In this document: piece after piece, positions 11,293-23,545 of the stretch
How positions within the stretch are numbered: the stretch's first letter is position 1
Layout of the letters: every line of letters starts with the position of its first letter
Notes under the pieces: generated by a model
Told to the model about the DNA's origin: nothing
What the model saw: the letters and a program-made list of their open reading frames with translations, nothing else
Database searches by the model: none
Translations under genes and position numbers: made by a program
Assembly: GCF_024586455.1 (NCBI RefSeq)
Contig: NC_065921.1
Location: 5,208,001 to 5,272,000, forward strand
DNA from: Bactrocera neohumeralis
Lineage: Eukaryota > Arthropoda > Insecta > Diptera > Tephritidae
Reading direction: 5' to 3'
DNA length: 64,000 nt

Positions 11293-11746
11293 CTGCGGGC
11301 GGGAAGTAGTGTTAAGGTGGAAGTGTTTTGCATTTTTATATAAAAACATTTAAATATCACAATAATGCATAAGATCGAAAATTGTGAACTGATAAGAATA
11401 CTTGTAACCCAATAAACTTGGAAACGAGGTTTGTATATTAAAAAACTCGAATTCGAAAAAAATGAATTGACTAATAACATCTTTGGAATCCATTTTGGCA
11501 GATTGGCGGCTTTAAATGTCATTTATGTGTCATTTATTTGTTAAATAAGTTCTCGATTTGTTTATGAAAATATCTCTCGTTTCATTACAACATTCAAAAG
11601 AAACTAAAATTCAACTTTTCAGACTGACATTCGACGATCTGTCCACGAGTAAATAAGCTTTTCTCAAATCAACCCGAATTCGTCGAGAAAATGTAATATT
11701 TTGGTCACTTGCTCTTATCAGCCCGCAATATTAAAATTATATTTAC

Positions 11747-11867
11747 TCTTCTGGCAATGTAGGTGCTCCTTCCTCTTGCCCAGGAGCTGTCACATGGTAG
11801 ACGCAGAAATTCTCAAGCAAACTGCGAAGTGGCGGAAAGTTGAAAAATCCAGCAAAGCTAGTAGCAT
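11747..11867 (-). CDS. MESK2: MESK2 exon 4: NDRG domain
   Basis: The 121-base exon begins after TTTCAG and ends GAAGA|GTAAAT. With the T from exon 3 it reads YATSFAGFFNFPPLRSLLEN, FCVYHVTAPGQEEGAPTLPE and the first two bases of Asp. This is the conserved NDRG segment that precedes the elbow (in vertebrates H.PGQ..GA..). It is too short and too closely spliced to show as a long ORF. Phases on both sides agree exactly with exons 3 and 5. Confidence 0.95.
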
Positions 11868-11982
11868 CTGAAAGTAAATAAAAAATGATTTGAAAAGCTT
11901 ATGCGTGCATTCTGTATAAACATATCTTTAGTCTGGAGAGTTCTCAAATTCATATTTGAAGGGTGTGGGGTGCTGAATAAAG

Positions 11983-12936
11983 AGGGTAGTCGAAAAAGGA
12001 TTTTCGTATGTCTAATCAAACTTCAACTTATTTTTTTATATTTATAATGACTCTAATGAACCACATATTTTAGTCGCACACTTTTTGCTATTTTTCCGCT
12101 AAAAACATTATTCCTTTTGTGTATGGTCTAACTTTTCTGATGGAAGATAGCCCTTTCTGGATTATTTTTTTCGATTTTCTCAATCTCAACAAACACTCAG
12201 CATAACCTTTCGAGGTGTCAATCCTGGCTTCGCGTCTATTTGTTGATCGTCACCACGCTTGGCCATTCTCTTTTTCAAATTATTGTCGTATTTTATACAC
12301 TTTTTGTCTCCTGTTTTCATTCGCTTCAGAAATGGTTCGATTTCATTTCGTTTCAGCAAAGATGCAGATGTTAATTCGGTCCATTAAATTTCTCACAGAC
12401 AATTCATGTGGTACCCAAACATTGAGCTTCTTTTTGTAGCCAGCCTATGGTTCAAAACTATTTGATGATGAATGTTAAGTTCCTTAGCGATGTCATGGCT
12501 GCTTATGTGACGGTCCTGGTCAATCTTTCCTATAATTTTATCGACTTTTACAACTATAGGTCGGCCAGAGCGAGGTGCATCTTTCACATCGAAATTTTCA
12601 GAAAGGGAGCGAGCGAACCATTGTTGTGCTATACGAACTGATACAACATCGTCTCCGCAAATTTCAAAATTTCATTGGTGGCTTGCGTGGCTTTTTTATA
12701 CAAAAATTTCAAAATACAGCGAATTTCTTCATTATTTTCACTCATTTTTAAACAGCTGTAACTTTTTTTCAACTTCCCCGATTTTACTGCAAATTTTTTT
12801 TGGTTAAATGAAGCTTATAATCTCACCTTTCCAACACTATATGGTATGACAAAATGTGATTGGTAGCGCTAGAGATATACGACTGCAACGACATCTATTG
12901 ACAAAATACGAAAAGACTTTTTCTATATATCCCAAT
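11983..12936 (-). mobile_element. mariner-like element (GGGTAGTCG ends), truncated
   Basis: The element lies in MESK2 intron 3, the intron between coding exons 3 and 4, on the same strand as the gene. Its plus-strand left end is GGGTAGTCGAAAAAGG; the right end is degenerate near CTATATATCCCAA. Minus-strand translation gives the N-terminal half of a DD34D-type mariner transposase: MSENNEEIR, then APRSGRPI, QDRHISSHDIAKELNIHH and VLNH. Frameshifts break it and the catalytic half is mostly missing or unreadable. Sister copies are at 41065-42222 and 55204-55702. Confidence 0.8.
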
Positions 12937-13239
12937 ATATATCTACACACACAACATTTTTTGATAGAAAATTCTTAGGGTACGGTTTAATCTTTGTATT
13001 AACCTTGTACGAGTAAAATTTTTTCTAACCAGATTTTTCAAAACAGTACTGATATTGGAACAACGTTAAGCATTTGTTTGCCGGATACGAATCGGGGACT
13101 TTTCCAATTATATAGACTCGACGCTCTATCATAAATATAAATACTTTTAAAGTGTATATTTTTAATTACGAATATTTAAGAACCCGACTTAAAAACCTCA
13201 GCTGCTCTTCTAAAAAAATCAGCAAATCTAGTGGATCCA

Positions 13240-13257
13240 CTCTCTCTCTCTCTCTCT
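13240..13257. repeat. (TC)n microsatellite
   Basis: A run of nine CT units, about 55 bases on the intron side of MESK2 exon 3. On the transcribed minus strand it reads (GA)n just after the donor. Confidence 0.9.
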
Positions 13258-13310
13258 GTTCCTCTCTTTTCACCCTCTTCAAAGTTAATACAAAATAATT
13301 TCATACTTAC

Positions 13311-13504
13311 AATTTAATCCCAGATCATGATACGTCAAAATTGCCGGCTTTGTAGTGTCGCCCTGCACGGACACGTGTATATCGCCCTTATCAGTGGGCA
13401 CAAGACGTTGCTCGCATGCCTGCAATGTGGAGCCGCGTGTGTATGGGAATTGCAGCCACACAGAGCGCAATTCAATATCGTCCATAGGATCGACGGGCAT
13501 GGTG
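13311..13504 (-). CDS. MESK2: MESK2 exon 3: start of the NDRG domain
   Basis: The 194-base exon follows acceptor TTGGTTAG and ends AAATT|GTAAGT. It encodes (G)TMPVDPMDDIELRSVWLQF, PYTRGSTLQACEQR, LVPTDKGDIHVSVQGDTTKP and AILTYHDLGLN. The last two blocks are the first beta-strands of the NDRG domain, including the HDLGLN motif shared by the family. The ATG at 13500-13498 (CACCATGC) has a good fly start context, so isoforms with an untranslated or skipped upstream exon could start here at residue 109 of the long form. Confidence 0.95.
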
Positions 13505-14594
13505 CTAACCAAGTGAAAATAATACAATATTAGTACAAATTATGGCCTATTTCAAATAACATTTTTTAACATAACCTAACTTTTGCATAATTATTCAACT
13601 GACTGCTTGGCATTATAGTATGTGTATATATTTAGTTGTAATTGCTAAGTGGGGACCGTATGGTATTGATTTCTATGTGAGAGCGGTTCATAGCTACTAT
13701 ATAATATTCAAGTACTGGAGCATTGGTGTGTAGAAATGTGTTTGAGCTTGTGTAGTGGTTTGGTATTATTATTATTTTTTTTTTTTGTTTTAATTAGGTT
13801 TCACAAACTAGCAGGAGACCCTTGCATTTGTATATATTTTTAGTTTTCATTCCGATTTGTTTAGGTTAGCTTTAGTGTTGGCATTTCTTGCTTACTAACT
13901 ATTAGTGTACATTCATCTATCGCAGGCAAGTGTATGCTGAGCACATTCAACTGTATGGATGCTATGCTGAGGCTTATGTTTTTAGGTTTGAGTCCAAATT
14001 ATTTTTTGCTATATTTTACAATACGATCAAGTACTTGGATGCAGAACCTGTTTGCCTATATATAGTATACTAGGGATGCTCTTTAATGCGCCAATGCAAC
14101 TAATTGCTCATACCAGTTGCTAAGCTACATACGTGTTTCAAGACTAATGCTAAGCTAAGTTTAAGTAAAAAATCATACACACTAAGCTAAAAAAATATAG
14201 TAAAATTAATTCAGTAAAAGTATAAAATAAATAGTCATACCAACTCATTAATTATTCAATTAACTCTAAGGAATATAAAAGCTTAAGGAAAATACATACA
14301 ATTTAATATGTGAAATCATATATACATACATAATATACTATATAGCTAAGGTATGGAAAATATTTAAAAAATCATATAAAATACACGTTTAGGTCGGGAT
14401 TTGCATGTTATGAGTTGTTGCTTAGCAGGCTATTCGGATCTTCACTTCGTTATGTGAGAAGTCGTTTCTTTTCGTAAAATTTTTATTTCGGTACTTTGTT
14501 GTTTTATTGTTATGGAAACTATTTAATGCAGATTGTAGTTTGCTAGTTGTAATTGTAGTTTATTATTGTAGGCGTTTATAATCAGCGCGCTTAC

Positions 14595-14678
14595 CCCAAC
14601 AGACGTGCCTCCTCGGCCGTGTGTGTCGGCGCAGATGGCATCTTCGTGTTCAGTGGCTTACCGATTTTGTCCCGGTCT
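14595..14678 (-). CDS. MESK2: MESK2 exon 2: N-terminal linker exon
   Basis: An 84-base exon between ATTTCAG and GG|GTAAGC. It keeps phase 2 on both sides, so it can be skipped without a frame change. With flanking bases it reads RDRDKIGKPLNTKMPSAPTH and TAEEARLLG. An internal ATG at 14641-14639 (residue 92) has a fair context (CGAAGATGC) and may be the start of isoforms using a non-coding first exon. The segment is polar and outside the hydrolase fold. Confidence 0.9.
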
Positions 14679-15435
14679 CTGAAATAAACACTATAGACAT
14701 GCAAGCGCAAAGAAAACAATTTGTCGAACAAAAAACTAAAAACTAAGTGTCAGCCACAAGCGATATTCATGGGTTTAGACGAGCTTTCGGAGTGTTTGGT
14801 GTACATTTCTAAAGAGTGCTTTCCATTATGTGCTAATAAAGCAAAAGCGGTTATTTTATTAAAGTTTTTGTTGAAAATGAGATCTTTAGTTTACATATTT
14901 AAGTTAAGTCATTTGATTTTATTGCTATTTGGCAATAAATATACATTTTAAACTCTAAAAAGACAGAGATAATGCAACACTACCGAAAGGTCGAGTTATA
15001 AAATTATGTTTTCGAATTAACAAAGCTGAAATTTAAATTAAATAGTATGCTACAATTTGGTCAAATCTATATGTCGTTTGGTTTTAAAATAATGCAAAAT
15101 AAAATTTACTCAAAAAAGATTTTATTCCGATCAAAAAAAAAAAGACTGTTATTAAAAGTTATATATATTTATAGCAAGCTGAAAGTTCGTGAATAATTTT
15201 AAAACATGATTGGGTATAACATACTAAAAGCCCTCAACGTACCCTCGACAAAATTACTAACGGTCAAATGTTAAAAATGTGTGTTTTCGGTCAAATTATC
15301 TTAGACGAAAATTGCAGATCATAAAATTATCTACAAAATCTTTTTTCCTAGGAGCCAACTTTTCTAAGTTCTTTGACTACAGTAATTTTTTCAGATATCG
15401 AAACGTTAATGAGCCTTATATAGTAACATGATCTC

Positions 15436-16575
15436 CAATAACGACGCCATATTTTTTCCGCTCTTTTGAAATTTCGCTTCAGTAAGGTTTGCCATTTTAT
15501 CCTGGGTAGATATGCGATCCAACAACGTGTCGAAATTATTAAAGTTTACTACTGAAATTCGGAATCAGTGGCCTCAGTTTTAATTTATGGTTGTCATAAT
15601 CGTTCTGTTAGATCAACAATTGAGCGTCTAAAGGAAAAATTTTAATCCACAAGCACAGTACAAAGTCCTTCAGTGTCAGTGAGATAAAGAAGTGCACGTA
15701 GTGTCGAGAATATTGCTGACGCTAGCGCATCAATTGAGGAAGACCCAAATCAGTCTCACACACGTCGTTCTCAAGCGTTGTCCACATCCTTACACGATCA
15801 AATTGACGCAAGAACTGAAGCCGCTTGACCACCAGAATCGTCGCATGTTCGTGAATTGGGCTGAGCAACCAAAAATTATCCAGATTTTCATCGAAATATC
15901 ATCTTCGGCGATGAGACTCATTTTGGCTGAATGGCTTTATCTATAAGCAAAGCATCCGTTATTGATCAAGCAACAATCCACACGTAGTCCATGAGTATCC
16001 ATTGCACCCCGAAAAAAATTACGGTTTGGTGCGGTTTATGGGCCGGAGGCGTCATTGGGCCGAACCCTCTCGTGATAATCATGACCGGCACGTTACTGTG
16101 AATGAGAATCGCTGTCGCTCAATGATAACTGAATATTTTTGACCCGAATTGGATGATATAAACTTGAACAATATGTGGTTCCAACAGGATGGCGCCACAA
16201 GCCACACAGCGAATGTCACAAACGATTTATTGAAAACCAAGTTTGGTGAACGTGTTATCTCACGAAATGGCCCAGTCAATTGGCCGCCTCGGTCATGCGA
16301 TTTGACGCCGTTATACTATTTACTGTGAGCCTACGTCAAGTCTTTGATCTATGCCAACAAGGCAGCGACGATTGATGAATTTCGTCCGAATATCAAACGT
16401 GAAATAACAGCAGTATTGGCCATTGGAAACCGTCGAAATTGAGTTCAGCGTCTGGAAAAAGCATGTCATGCAAAAAAAATCGAGTTCTATATATAATGGC
16501 ATCGAATGGACTTTCACAGGAATAAAGAACTTCATTGATATCCCAAACTATTTTTTTATTTAAAAAAAAACTTTT
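15436..16575 (+). mobile_element. degenerate DD41D rosa-like mariner
   Basis: Plus-strand reading frames contain FEII..., LDDINLNNMWFQQDGATSHT, NDLLKTKFGERVISR, PRSCDLTPLY and YVKSLIYANK. From the QDGA aspartate to the position of the last catalytic residue there are 41 residues, the DD41D spacing; that last residue reads Tyr here. Stops and frameshifts are spread through the gene. It is a sister of 24930-25985. It lies in the large intron between MESK2 exons 1 and 2. Boundaries are approximate because the terminal repeats are not clear. Confidence 0.75.
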
Positions 16576-19500
16576 GTAGTCTTCTTGAAAAACCGGTTAC
16601 TTTTAATTAAGCTTTGCATATATTCACTAACGTTCAGCTTATGTTATGTTTTTGTAACTTTGAATGTTATTTCCACCGGATTGTTTATTATTTAAGAAAA
16701 AAATTACTCTTCGGGTTTCTTTAAAGCTTTATATTTTTATTTTTATTTCAATTTTCAAGTATTTTATGTTTATTTTTTTTTAATTTTTTTTTTTAATTTT
16801 TTTTAATTCGAAATGCAAAAAAAATAATTTTATATACAGACGGAATTGGTACAAATTTCAATGGTTTAGGATTGTTTAAGCCAGTTCGAACACGCCAAAA
16901 GCTCAAATAAATATCGCTTGTAATTATGCCTTTGGATTAATATAAAATAATTGTTTATAAGAAAAAGGAAGACAATCCATCACAGTAACAGAATTAAATG
17001 TAATACGTTATGTGAGTATGTATGTTTGTGTGAATGTTTTGTGAGTGAAAAGAGATGAAAAACGAAAATTAAGAATTTGATACAAATTCACATTATGGGT
17101 GTACCTTAATTCAGAAATGTGGTTATTAAATGCAATAATTTAATTTTTTAACAGTAAGAAGAGGTGATGTTAGAAAATGAACACAAGAAAGATTTTTTTT
17201 TTTTGAAAACAGCATTTCTATCAGCATTTTAAATTTTCATATACACAATTTTATTATTTTTTTTATTATTTATTTTTTTTTTTTAATTTTCAACGAAAAT
17301 CGTATATAAATTATTCATTAAGAATGTTTAATATCAACTCTATTTAATTTTTTGCAAGCAATTTCCGCTCAAGAACACTCCAAAGTGAATTAATATGTAT
17401 GAGCTTCCGTACCCTCAGTGTCCGAAAAGCTTGACTGGGTTTTAGTTAAATGCTTGCTTATGGACCTTTCCTCCAGTTTACCTCTTTTTAGTAGAATGGC
17501 TGGTGAAGTGATGAATCCCTAACTAAATGTAACTAAATAAACGAGATGCCGTTGCCTTTTAGTCCAAAAAAGAAAACTAGCAAATTGTATTTAACAACAA
17601 CAACAAATGGAAACGCATATTAAAACGAGAAATCAAAATGGCGAAACAAAGCAATAAATATAACACAGAAAGCAATAATTTTCAACATGCATGACTGGCA
17701 ATGAGAACCCGAAAGTGAAAAACTACGAGCGCACTACGCCATGTAACCGTAAATACGAACATAAATTCATGCGTACCAAAAAGCAGAGTATAAAAGCTGA
17801 GGCAAGTAGCGGAAAAATGAAAAGCATGTTCAAAATGGATATGCTTATGTAGATATTATGAATGAAAATATTAAATAGTTGTGCTTAAAGCAGAGTGTAT
17901 CCTCCACAAACACAAAAACACATATATTTTAGTACATAATAAAAGGACATAAGTACGCTTGTAAAATAAATGTATATATGGGACTACTTCGCTCAGAATG
18001 TGAGTGTGCCTTATGTAATGGAAAATGTGTGCAGTAAAATACGAAAAATGAGTCAGCGACCTTAAAGTAAGTGGCATGAGAATGAGCAGGTTTGTGAAAA
18101 AAATTGTGGAAATATTAAAAAAAAACACAAATGCTGAAAAAATTTAATCAAAATATGAAAACTATTGAAAAATAGACGCGTTTGTATATAAAAACATAAG
18201 CAATAAGCATTTATATGTATGTATATTATGTCCAACGTCAAATAACTTTGTAGTACATATGTACATGATGCCTTCAGCCTAATTCCATAGCATGCGAAGT
18301 ATGCGCTCGTAAAATTCGAAATCAGGCGCCATCGAAACGACGCATATTGTCCACAACAAACCCATTGACTGCTATTTCGGTAAGCGACTAGCGCAAGGCG
18401 TGTAAGTGGGAAGATATGCCAAAGCTTAAAAATAAATAAAACCCCACCCAAGGCAAATAGCGTTCATCGGATGTCTCACTTAACGCACGAGTCGCTCCAA
18501 TCGAAGCCGGCATAATCTGAAACAGTTCGAACTAATACAATCTCTTACGCCCAAACTCATAAATACGAATATTTGTGTGTGAATATGTTTACTGGTCGTT
18601 TACCAATACAGTAACACACTGGAAAAAGGAGTGGAGCAAGTGCTCCCTGTTTGAGAAGATTGTGTTTACAGTAAGTCTTCAAAATGTCGAAAAGTAGGAG
18701 ATTGGAAAAAATTGGTAATCAAATTGATAGTTAGCAGATATTGAGTTATGTTATTGAGTAGTGAGCCTGAGTAGTGTCAGAATGTTTGATAAACATGCTC
18801 ATATATCTTTAAAGAAAGCTACAGTAAAATTATATATTGGCACCTTGAAGCTTTAAAGTAACCCTAGAAAGCTCTTACCAAACAGAACATTTTGACATTT
18901 TGACGATACCCATGAAATGGAATTTAAGTGCTTCTATTGAAAAGAATTTTTCTTCCGTAATCTAACATTGGTTTTAGAAGCCTTTATAACACATAATCAT
19001 AGAATAGCAGCACTCCATCGAAAATATTTTCAAAACTTTTCAAACACACTATATTCGCAACAACAACACCTGCAGGCATACAAATTCCAAATTTAGTATA
19101 TAATGCGTCAAAGCTTTGAAATCCATTAGCAAAACAAGTGTTTGCTAAAATGTTCAGTAGCCAGAAGCGGAAATCGAAATTTTGATTCCCACTTAGGCCG
19201 GCCACCCACACAATCCATCGAAACGAGTGGCTTAGTCATACGCACTCAATGCAAGATGGCAGAGACCCGACGACGCGAATACTAGGCAAAGGGCATTCAG
19301 TAAAAGTCCAATAGCATAGAGGGCACTCGCACACAATCCTCACACCCGCTCTTACACATGGGTATATTTTTGTTAGAGGAATTTTTGTGGCCTTTCTGTG
19401 CAATAATTCAACGGCGCCATTTGTGTGACGGGTTAATAAACCTCAATAGCCGTCAACATACACTCAAGTATGGGTACATATGTATATAAAGGTACCTGTC

Positions 19501-20319
19501 AAATGAAATTATAGTCCGAAGTAAAAGTAAATAAGACAACCACAGGTGCTTGTGTTGGCAATAAAAGGTTGTTTGCTTGGGCCATCAGAGAGGACACACA
19601 ACACAAAATAAACTTTAACCAAATAATAAATAAATTTCATGAAACCGGCGATAGCTTATGACTAACAGGACGACAGACCCTTACTGCAACTCGTATTTGT
19701 GTTGTGTGTTTATATAATTTGTTGTTGTATATAATTGCCTTCAATTAGCTGGCCACAATTAAAGTTGATTATGAGGAATAAAAGAGAGGTAAACGAAACA
19801 ACGAACGCCTGTGTATGTGCGTGTGCGGGAGGACAAAGCTATAAAAAGTTTGCAGGACAAAGGAAAAACAAGAAAATTCACACAAATATAAATACATTGA
19901 AATGTATGAATTGACTCATAATCAAAGCTTACTGGTTATGTAAGCGAGTGATTCAGAAGTATATCGAAATACAGAAAAAGTAACAGAAATCTTCACTAAA
20001 AAATGAAGAAATTGAAATTTAACAACTAGTTGGGTATTGCGAAGATTGAACTCTTACAAATATTATATTATTTTTATATCAGAATTAATCTGCAGTTTAT
20101 TTCCTCACGGCCTCAGCACAAAGGCATTGACACTTACTAAAGATAATCCATCAGCCTCGAATATGCAGGTTGCAAACCGGATTGAAACTGACCTTAACAG
20201 GTTTCAGCTGTGAACTCGCATCTTTGGGAGTTGGCATTCAATTCACTGATATTTCGTTGGTTAATCTTTTTTTCAAATGTCTGAGAAGTTTTTAAGTTTA
20301 TTTTAATGAAGTAAGGCAA

Positions 20320-20735
20320 TCAACATAATCGAGCGTTTGTTTATAAAAAAACCGAATTATTGCGGAAAAATTTGGATATTCGATTTTTCAAGAAATTTTG
20401 ACATTGAAAGGCCTCAAAGAAGTGGTGTTTTAACACCTGACTCCTATTTCTTGTGGAGTTATTTAAAGTAAGTGGTATTTAGAAATAAACCAGGCTCTCT
20501 TCAAGCTTTAGAAGTCAATATTGAACGTGCTATTCATGACATACGACTCTATTTAGTGAAAAATGTGCTCGAAAGTTGGCTTCATTGAATTCCTCCAAAG
20601 AAGTTGTGAAGACCATTTGAATGATGTCATATTCAGAACTTAATTGTATTGATTGTGCTTCACACCAAATAAAAAAAAAATTGTAATTTCCTTAACAATA
20701 AAATCATATCAACCTTATTGGAAAACCCTGCATTA
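20320..20735 (+). mobile_element. mariner-like remnant (C-terminal end)
   Basis: Short readable pieces (YFLWSYLK, VFRNKPGSLQALEVNIE, VLESWLH) match the end of a mariner-type transposase after the last catalytic residue. The sequence closes with a mariner-like tail near TTATTGGAAAACCCTGC. The N-terminal and central parts are missing. Boundaries are approximate. Confidence 0.55.
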
Positions 20736-20739
20736 GCTA

Positions 20740-21628
20740 AAAGTCGACTCTGAACAGTCGATCAATACTAAAATTTTAGGATTGATTCACTCCTCCTACG
20801 AGCGCGATTATCGCCAAAGTACAGAGCCGCAACAAAATCCTCAAGTCGCTAACTTTCATCGCATGAGGAAAGGACAAAGAAACGTAGTTGACAACTTACA
20901 AGACAATCGGCCGGCCGGTCCTTAACTACGCCGCACCAATATGGCCGCCTGGATACATTGAAATGCAGCCGAGGAAGCTCGAAACTTGTCAGAACATTGC
21001 ACTCCGAATTACGACAGGACATCTCTTGATGTTTTCTATCGAACACCTGCATACTGAAGCCCGTATTCTCCCAGTTAAGGGGCATAATGAACTCCTCTCC
21101 AAGCAGTTTTTGCGGGAGCATCAAGAGGTCATTTCTCAACTACGTCGACGACTTCAAACAATATTCCGACCAGACTTCGGACGGAACTAACTTCCGACAA
21201 GCACTGACCGCCATTCACAGTGGAGCGATCAACACTTTCACCGACTCTCTCTCAATGACTGGCGTTCTTGGAGTCAAACCACCACCCATTGCAGACGAAG
21301 AGCTCGAGTTTCCGCAAGAGATGAGAGTGACCCTTGCCCAGCTTCGTTCTGGATACTCTAGCAGGTTAAACTCCTACTTATACAAAATAGACCCCGACAT
21401 ATCTAATACATATACGTATGTCCTGCCGACAAAGAGTCTCCACATGACACTGGTCACCTCTTAGAATGACCCACTAACCCCACTAATCAGACGCTCCCTC
21501 CCTTTGGTCCGACCCCGTCGAAACAGAACGTTTCTTGGATCTACTGTTGGATGACGTCGACGACAACTTATCTAATCCTTACCTTCCTAATGGAGATTAC
21601 AATAACAACAACAACACAACAAGTCAAT
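20740..21628 (+). mobile_element. jockey-like non-LTR retrotransposon, 3' end
   Basis: Two overlapping plus frames carry the C-terminal part of a reverse-transcriptase polyprotein: TTYKTIGRPVLNYAAPIWPP, IEHLHTEARILPVKGHNELL, then after a frameshift INTFTDSLSMTGVLGVKPPP and VTLAQLRSGYSSRLNSYLYK. These blocks resemble the post-RT region of jockey-type elements annotated in flies. The 3' end runs into a CAA-rich tail near 21600-21628. It is 5' truncated, as usual for LINEs, and frameshifted. It follows directly on a mariner remnant. Confidence 0.75.
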
Positions 21629-21850
21629 CGATTCTAAAAGAAACTGACCACTCTCAGTTATAAAACATGCTTTTACAACCGTTTCCTTGTTTTGGATTAA
21701 ATACGGTCTTCCGATACTTTTCCCTACATGGTCATTGTAATTTGTTTACATTTTCAGCTACATTGTAGTAAATTTAATAAATATGTACATTTGTATGCAA
21801 GCGACTCACTTTGATATAAAAAAGTCTCATTTAACATGACACACTCGAAT

Positions 21851-22236
21851 GCACCGGATTTGAACCGGTGCGAACCGGTGGCGGTTAGTGCAAGTCATTA
21901 AGAATGCAAGCAAATCCAAAGCGCCGCCGCCGAAGTTTGAATGGAAACGTGTACGCAACTGTAACAACAACAGTTACAGTGCCTACGTCAGCGATCGGTC
22001 GCAGAGTCGACGCCGGTGGCAAAATGCAGCCGGCAAATTCGAAGAAACTTGCGGGTACACAATATATGGCGCTAATGCTAAAACCGATCAATAATCACGA
22101 GAGTCACGATCGTTCACATGGTCACCAAGGTACTGATTGGCGCGCCAAAGGTGAAGCAATGGCACACTCCCACCTTTTGAATAATATTAAACCGTTGTTG
22201 TTGTTGTTGCTTTTAGCTCACGTTTATTTTGTTTAA
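21851..22236. other. unexplained GC-balanced island with hairpin and overlapping ORFs
   Basis: The stretch starts with a 7-base-stem hairpin (GCACCGG...CCGGTGC, 21851-21871) followed by another copy of CGAACCGGTG. Plus frames are open for 110 codons (from 21904) and 68 codons (from 21888), and a minus frame for 68 codons (22091-21885). The 110-codon product is basic at its start and ends in a leucine run coded by (GTT)n-like repeats. None resembles a family I know. It may be low-copy regulatory DNA or an old repeat. Confidence 0.25.
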
Positions 22237-22305
22237 TAACAAACCATAACCGCAACTGTAAACAGACGCGGAACACTTTGTATGCTAAGTAGATCTATGT
22301 ACTTA

Positions 22306-22320
22306 TGTGTGTGTGTGTGT
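22306..22320. repeat. (TG)n microsatellite
   Basis: A short GT run in the AT-rich part of MESK2 intron 1. Similar GT runs lie at about 35100-35120 and 51240-51270. Confidence 0.85.
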
Positions 22321-22454
22321 AGGGAGAAAATGTTGCTAGCTGAATGCAGCTGTGGATTTATAATTTATATTTTTAAAATAATTAATTAAAGTACAGTGGA
22401 ACAGCACTGGTTTGAACAAAATTTTAAATACTTTTTTAAATATTGTATATCTTT

Positions 22455-22514
22455 TTATACCCTGAACCTCGGTAAATAATTTTTGAGATATCGGTCCGCA
22501 AATTCGCACATGTT
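22455..22514. repeat. dispersed repeat, left half, interrupted by mariner
   Basis: TTATACCCTGAACCTCGG and TTTTTGAGATATCGGTCCGC look like the start of the same dispersed repeat as at 43640-43913. It breaks off near 22514, where a mariner copy begins, and appears to resume at 23392. Confidence 0.5.
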
Positions 22515-23391
22515 ATACCCTCCTTAAGAAACTGCTCCTTGCTAACGAACGAGCAGCCGGTTCTCTCCGAGCACCTGGAGAGTCAAGACAAACATTTTCG
22601 CGCGACGTGTTTCTGTGAGTGGTGCAAGCCGAAAATGCAGCGTTCGTTAGATCAGAGGTACGCGATTAAATTCTGTATGAAAATCGGTAAATCTGCGACA
22701 GAAACATTTGATCTGATCAAGCAGGCTTACCCAGATGTTGTTTTGGCAGGAATTGGTATGTTTCGGTAGCACCTGGCCTTTTTGGAAGGCCAGGACGATG
22801 TCGTTGATGAAGACCGTGCTGGGAGACCTGCGACTTTGACAAAAAAGGAAAGAATGAGCAAATTCCAAGTGAAAATGATGCTCATTGTCTTTTTTGACAT
22901 CAGAAAACATCGTCCATCATGAGCTTGTTTCACTTGGACAAACCGTCAACACCAAGTTTTACGTGGAAGTACTCAAGAGACTCAAACGAAAGGTCAATCC
23001 GGTCCGACAAGACATCGTATTCGATTGGAAGTTGCACCACGACAATGCCCCAGCTCACACCGCCTTTCTTGTTAACAGCTACCCAACCAAAGCCGACATC
23101 CCAATGCTTCCGCAGCTGCCCTACAGATCAGATATGCTCCCCGTACTCTTTTTTTTTTTTTCCTTGCCTGAACAGGCAGATGAAAGGGGACCAAGCAGCA
23201 TGCACTTCGGCTTTCAAGTTTATTCCGGAGAATGCCTTTCGTGACGCCTACAATGCTTGAAAATCGCGCTGGCAGCACTGCATCGACGCAGAAGGAGCCT
23301 ATTTTGAATGTTTTTAAGGAATTCTAACGATTGGTTCAATACATTTTTTTAAATCGGCTCAGTCCTATTACTTTCCGGACAAACTCTATGT
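22515..23391 (+). mobile_element. DD34D mariner-like element, broken
   Basis: Plus frames give MQRSLDQRYAIKFCMKIGKS, TETFDLIKQAYPDV, then LFHLDKPSTPSF-like pieces, LHHDNAPAHTAFLVNSYPTK and a C-terminal block with IPENAFRDAYNA and CIDAEGAYFE. HDNAPAHT and the later SD/PD block are the mariner catalytic core; in intact relatives the spacing is DD34D. There are several frameshifts and a deletion between the N-terminal and catalytic parts. The right end (TATTACTTTCCGGACAAACT) matches the right inverted repeat of 33230-33669. The left inverted repeat is absent. Confidence 0.75.
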
Positions 23392-23545
23392 GTAGCTGCC
23401 ATAGAAACTGAAAAATCGAACTCAAGTCATCATACAGAGACTTCTTCGGAGTTTGGCATAGATTATTATGCAAGGCTAACATCTACAATTCTCTGAAGAA
23501 ATTTTCTAACAACTCGAAGTTAATGTGTTTTCTAGCTTCCTTCTG
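23392..23545. repeat. dispersed repeat, right half
   Basis: TAGCTGCCATAGAAACTGAA and ATCGAACTCAAGTC are the reverse complement of the core of 43740-43805 (GACTTGAGTTCGATC, GGCAGCTA). With 22455-22514 this suggests one repeat copy split by the mariner insertion. Confidence 0.55.

Noticed and set aside
18062..18451. 129-codon minus-strand ORF
   Set aside because: Hydrophobic, Phe-rich product of A/T-rich DNA; no family resemblance and no exon signals.
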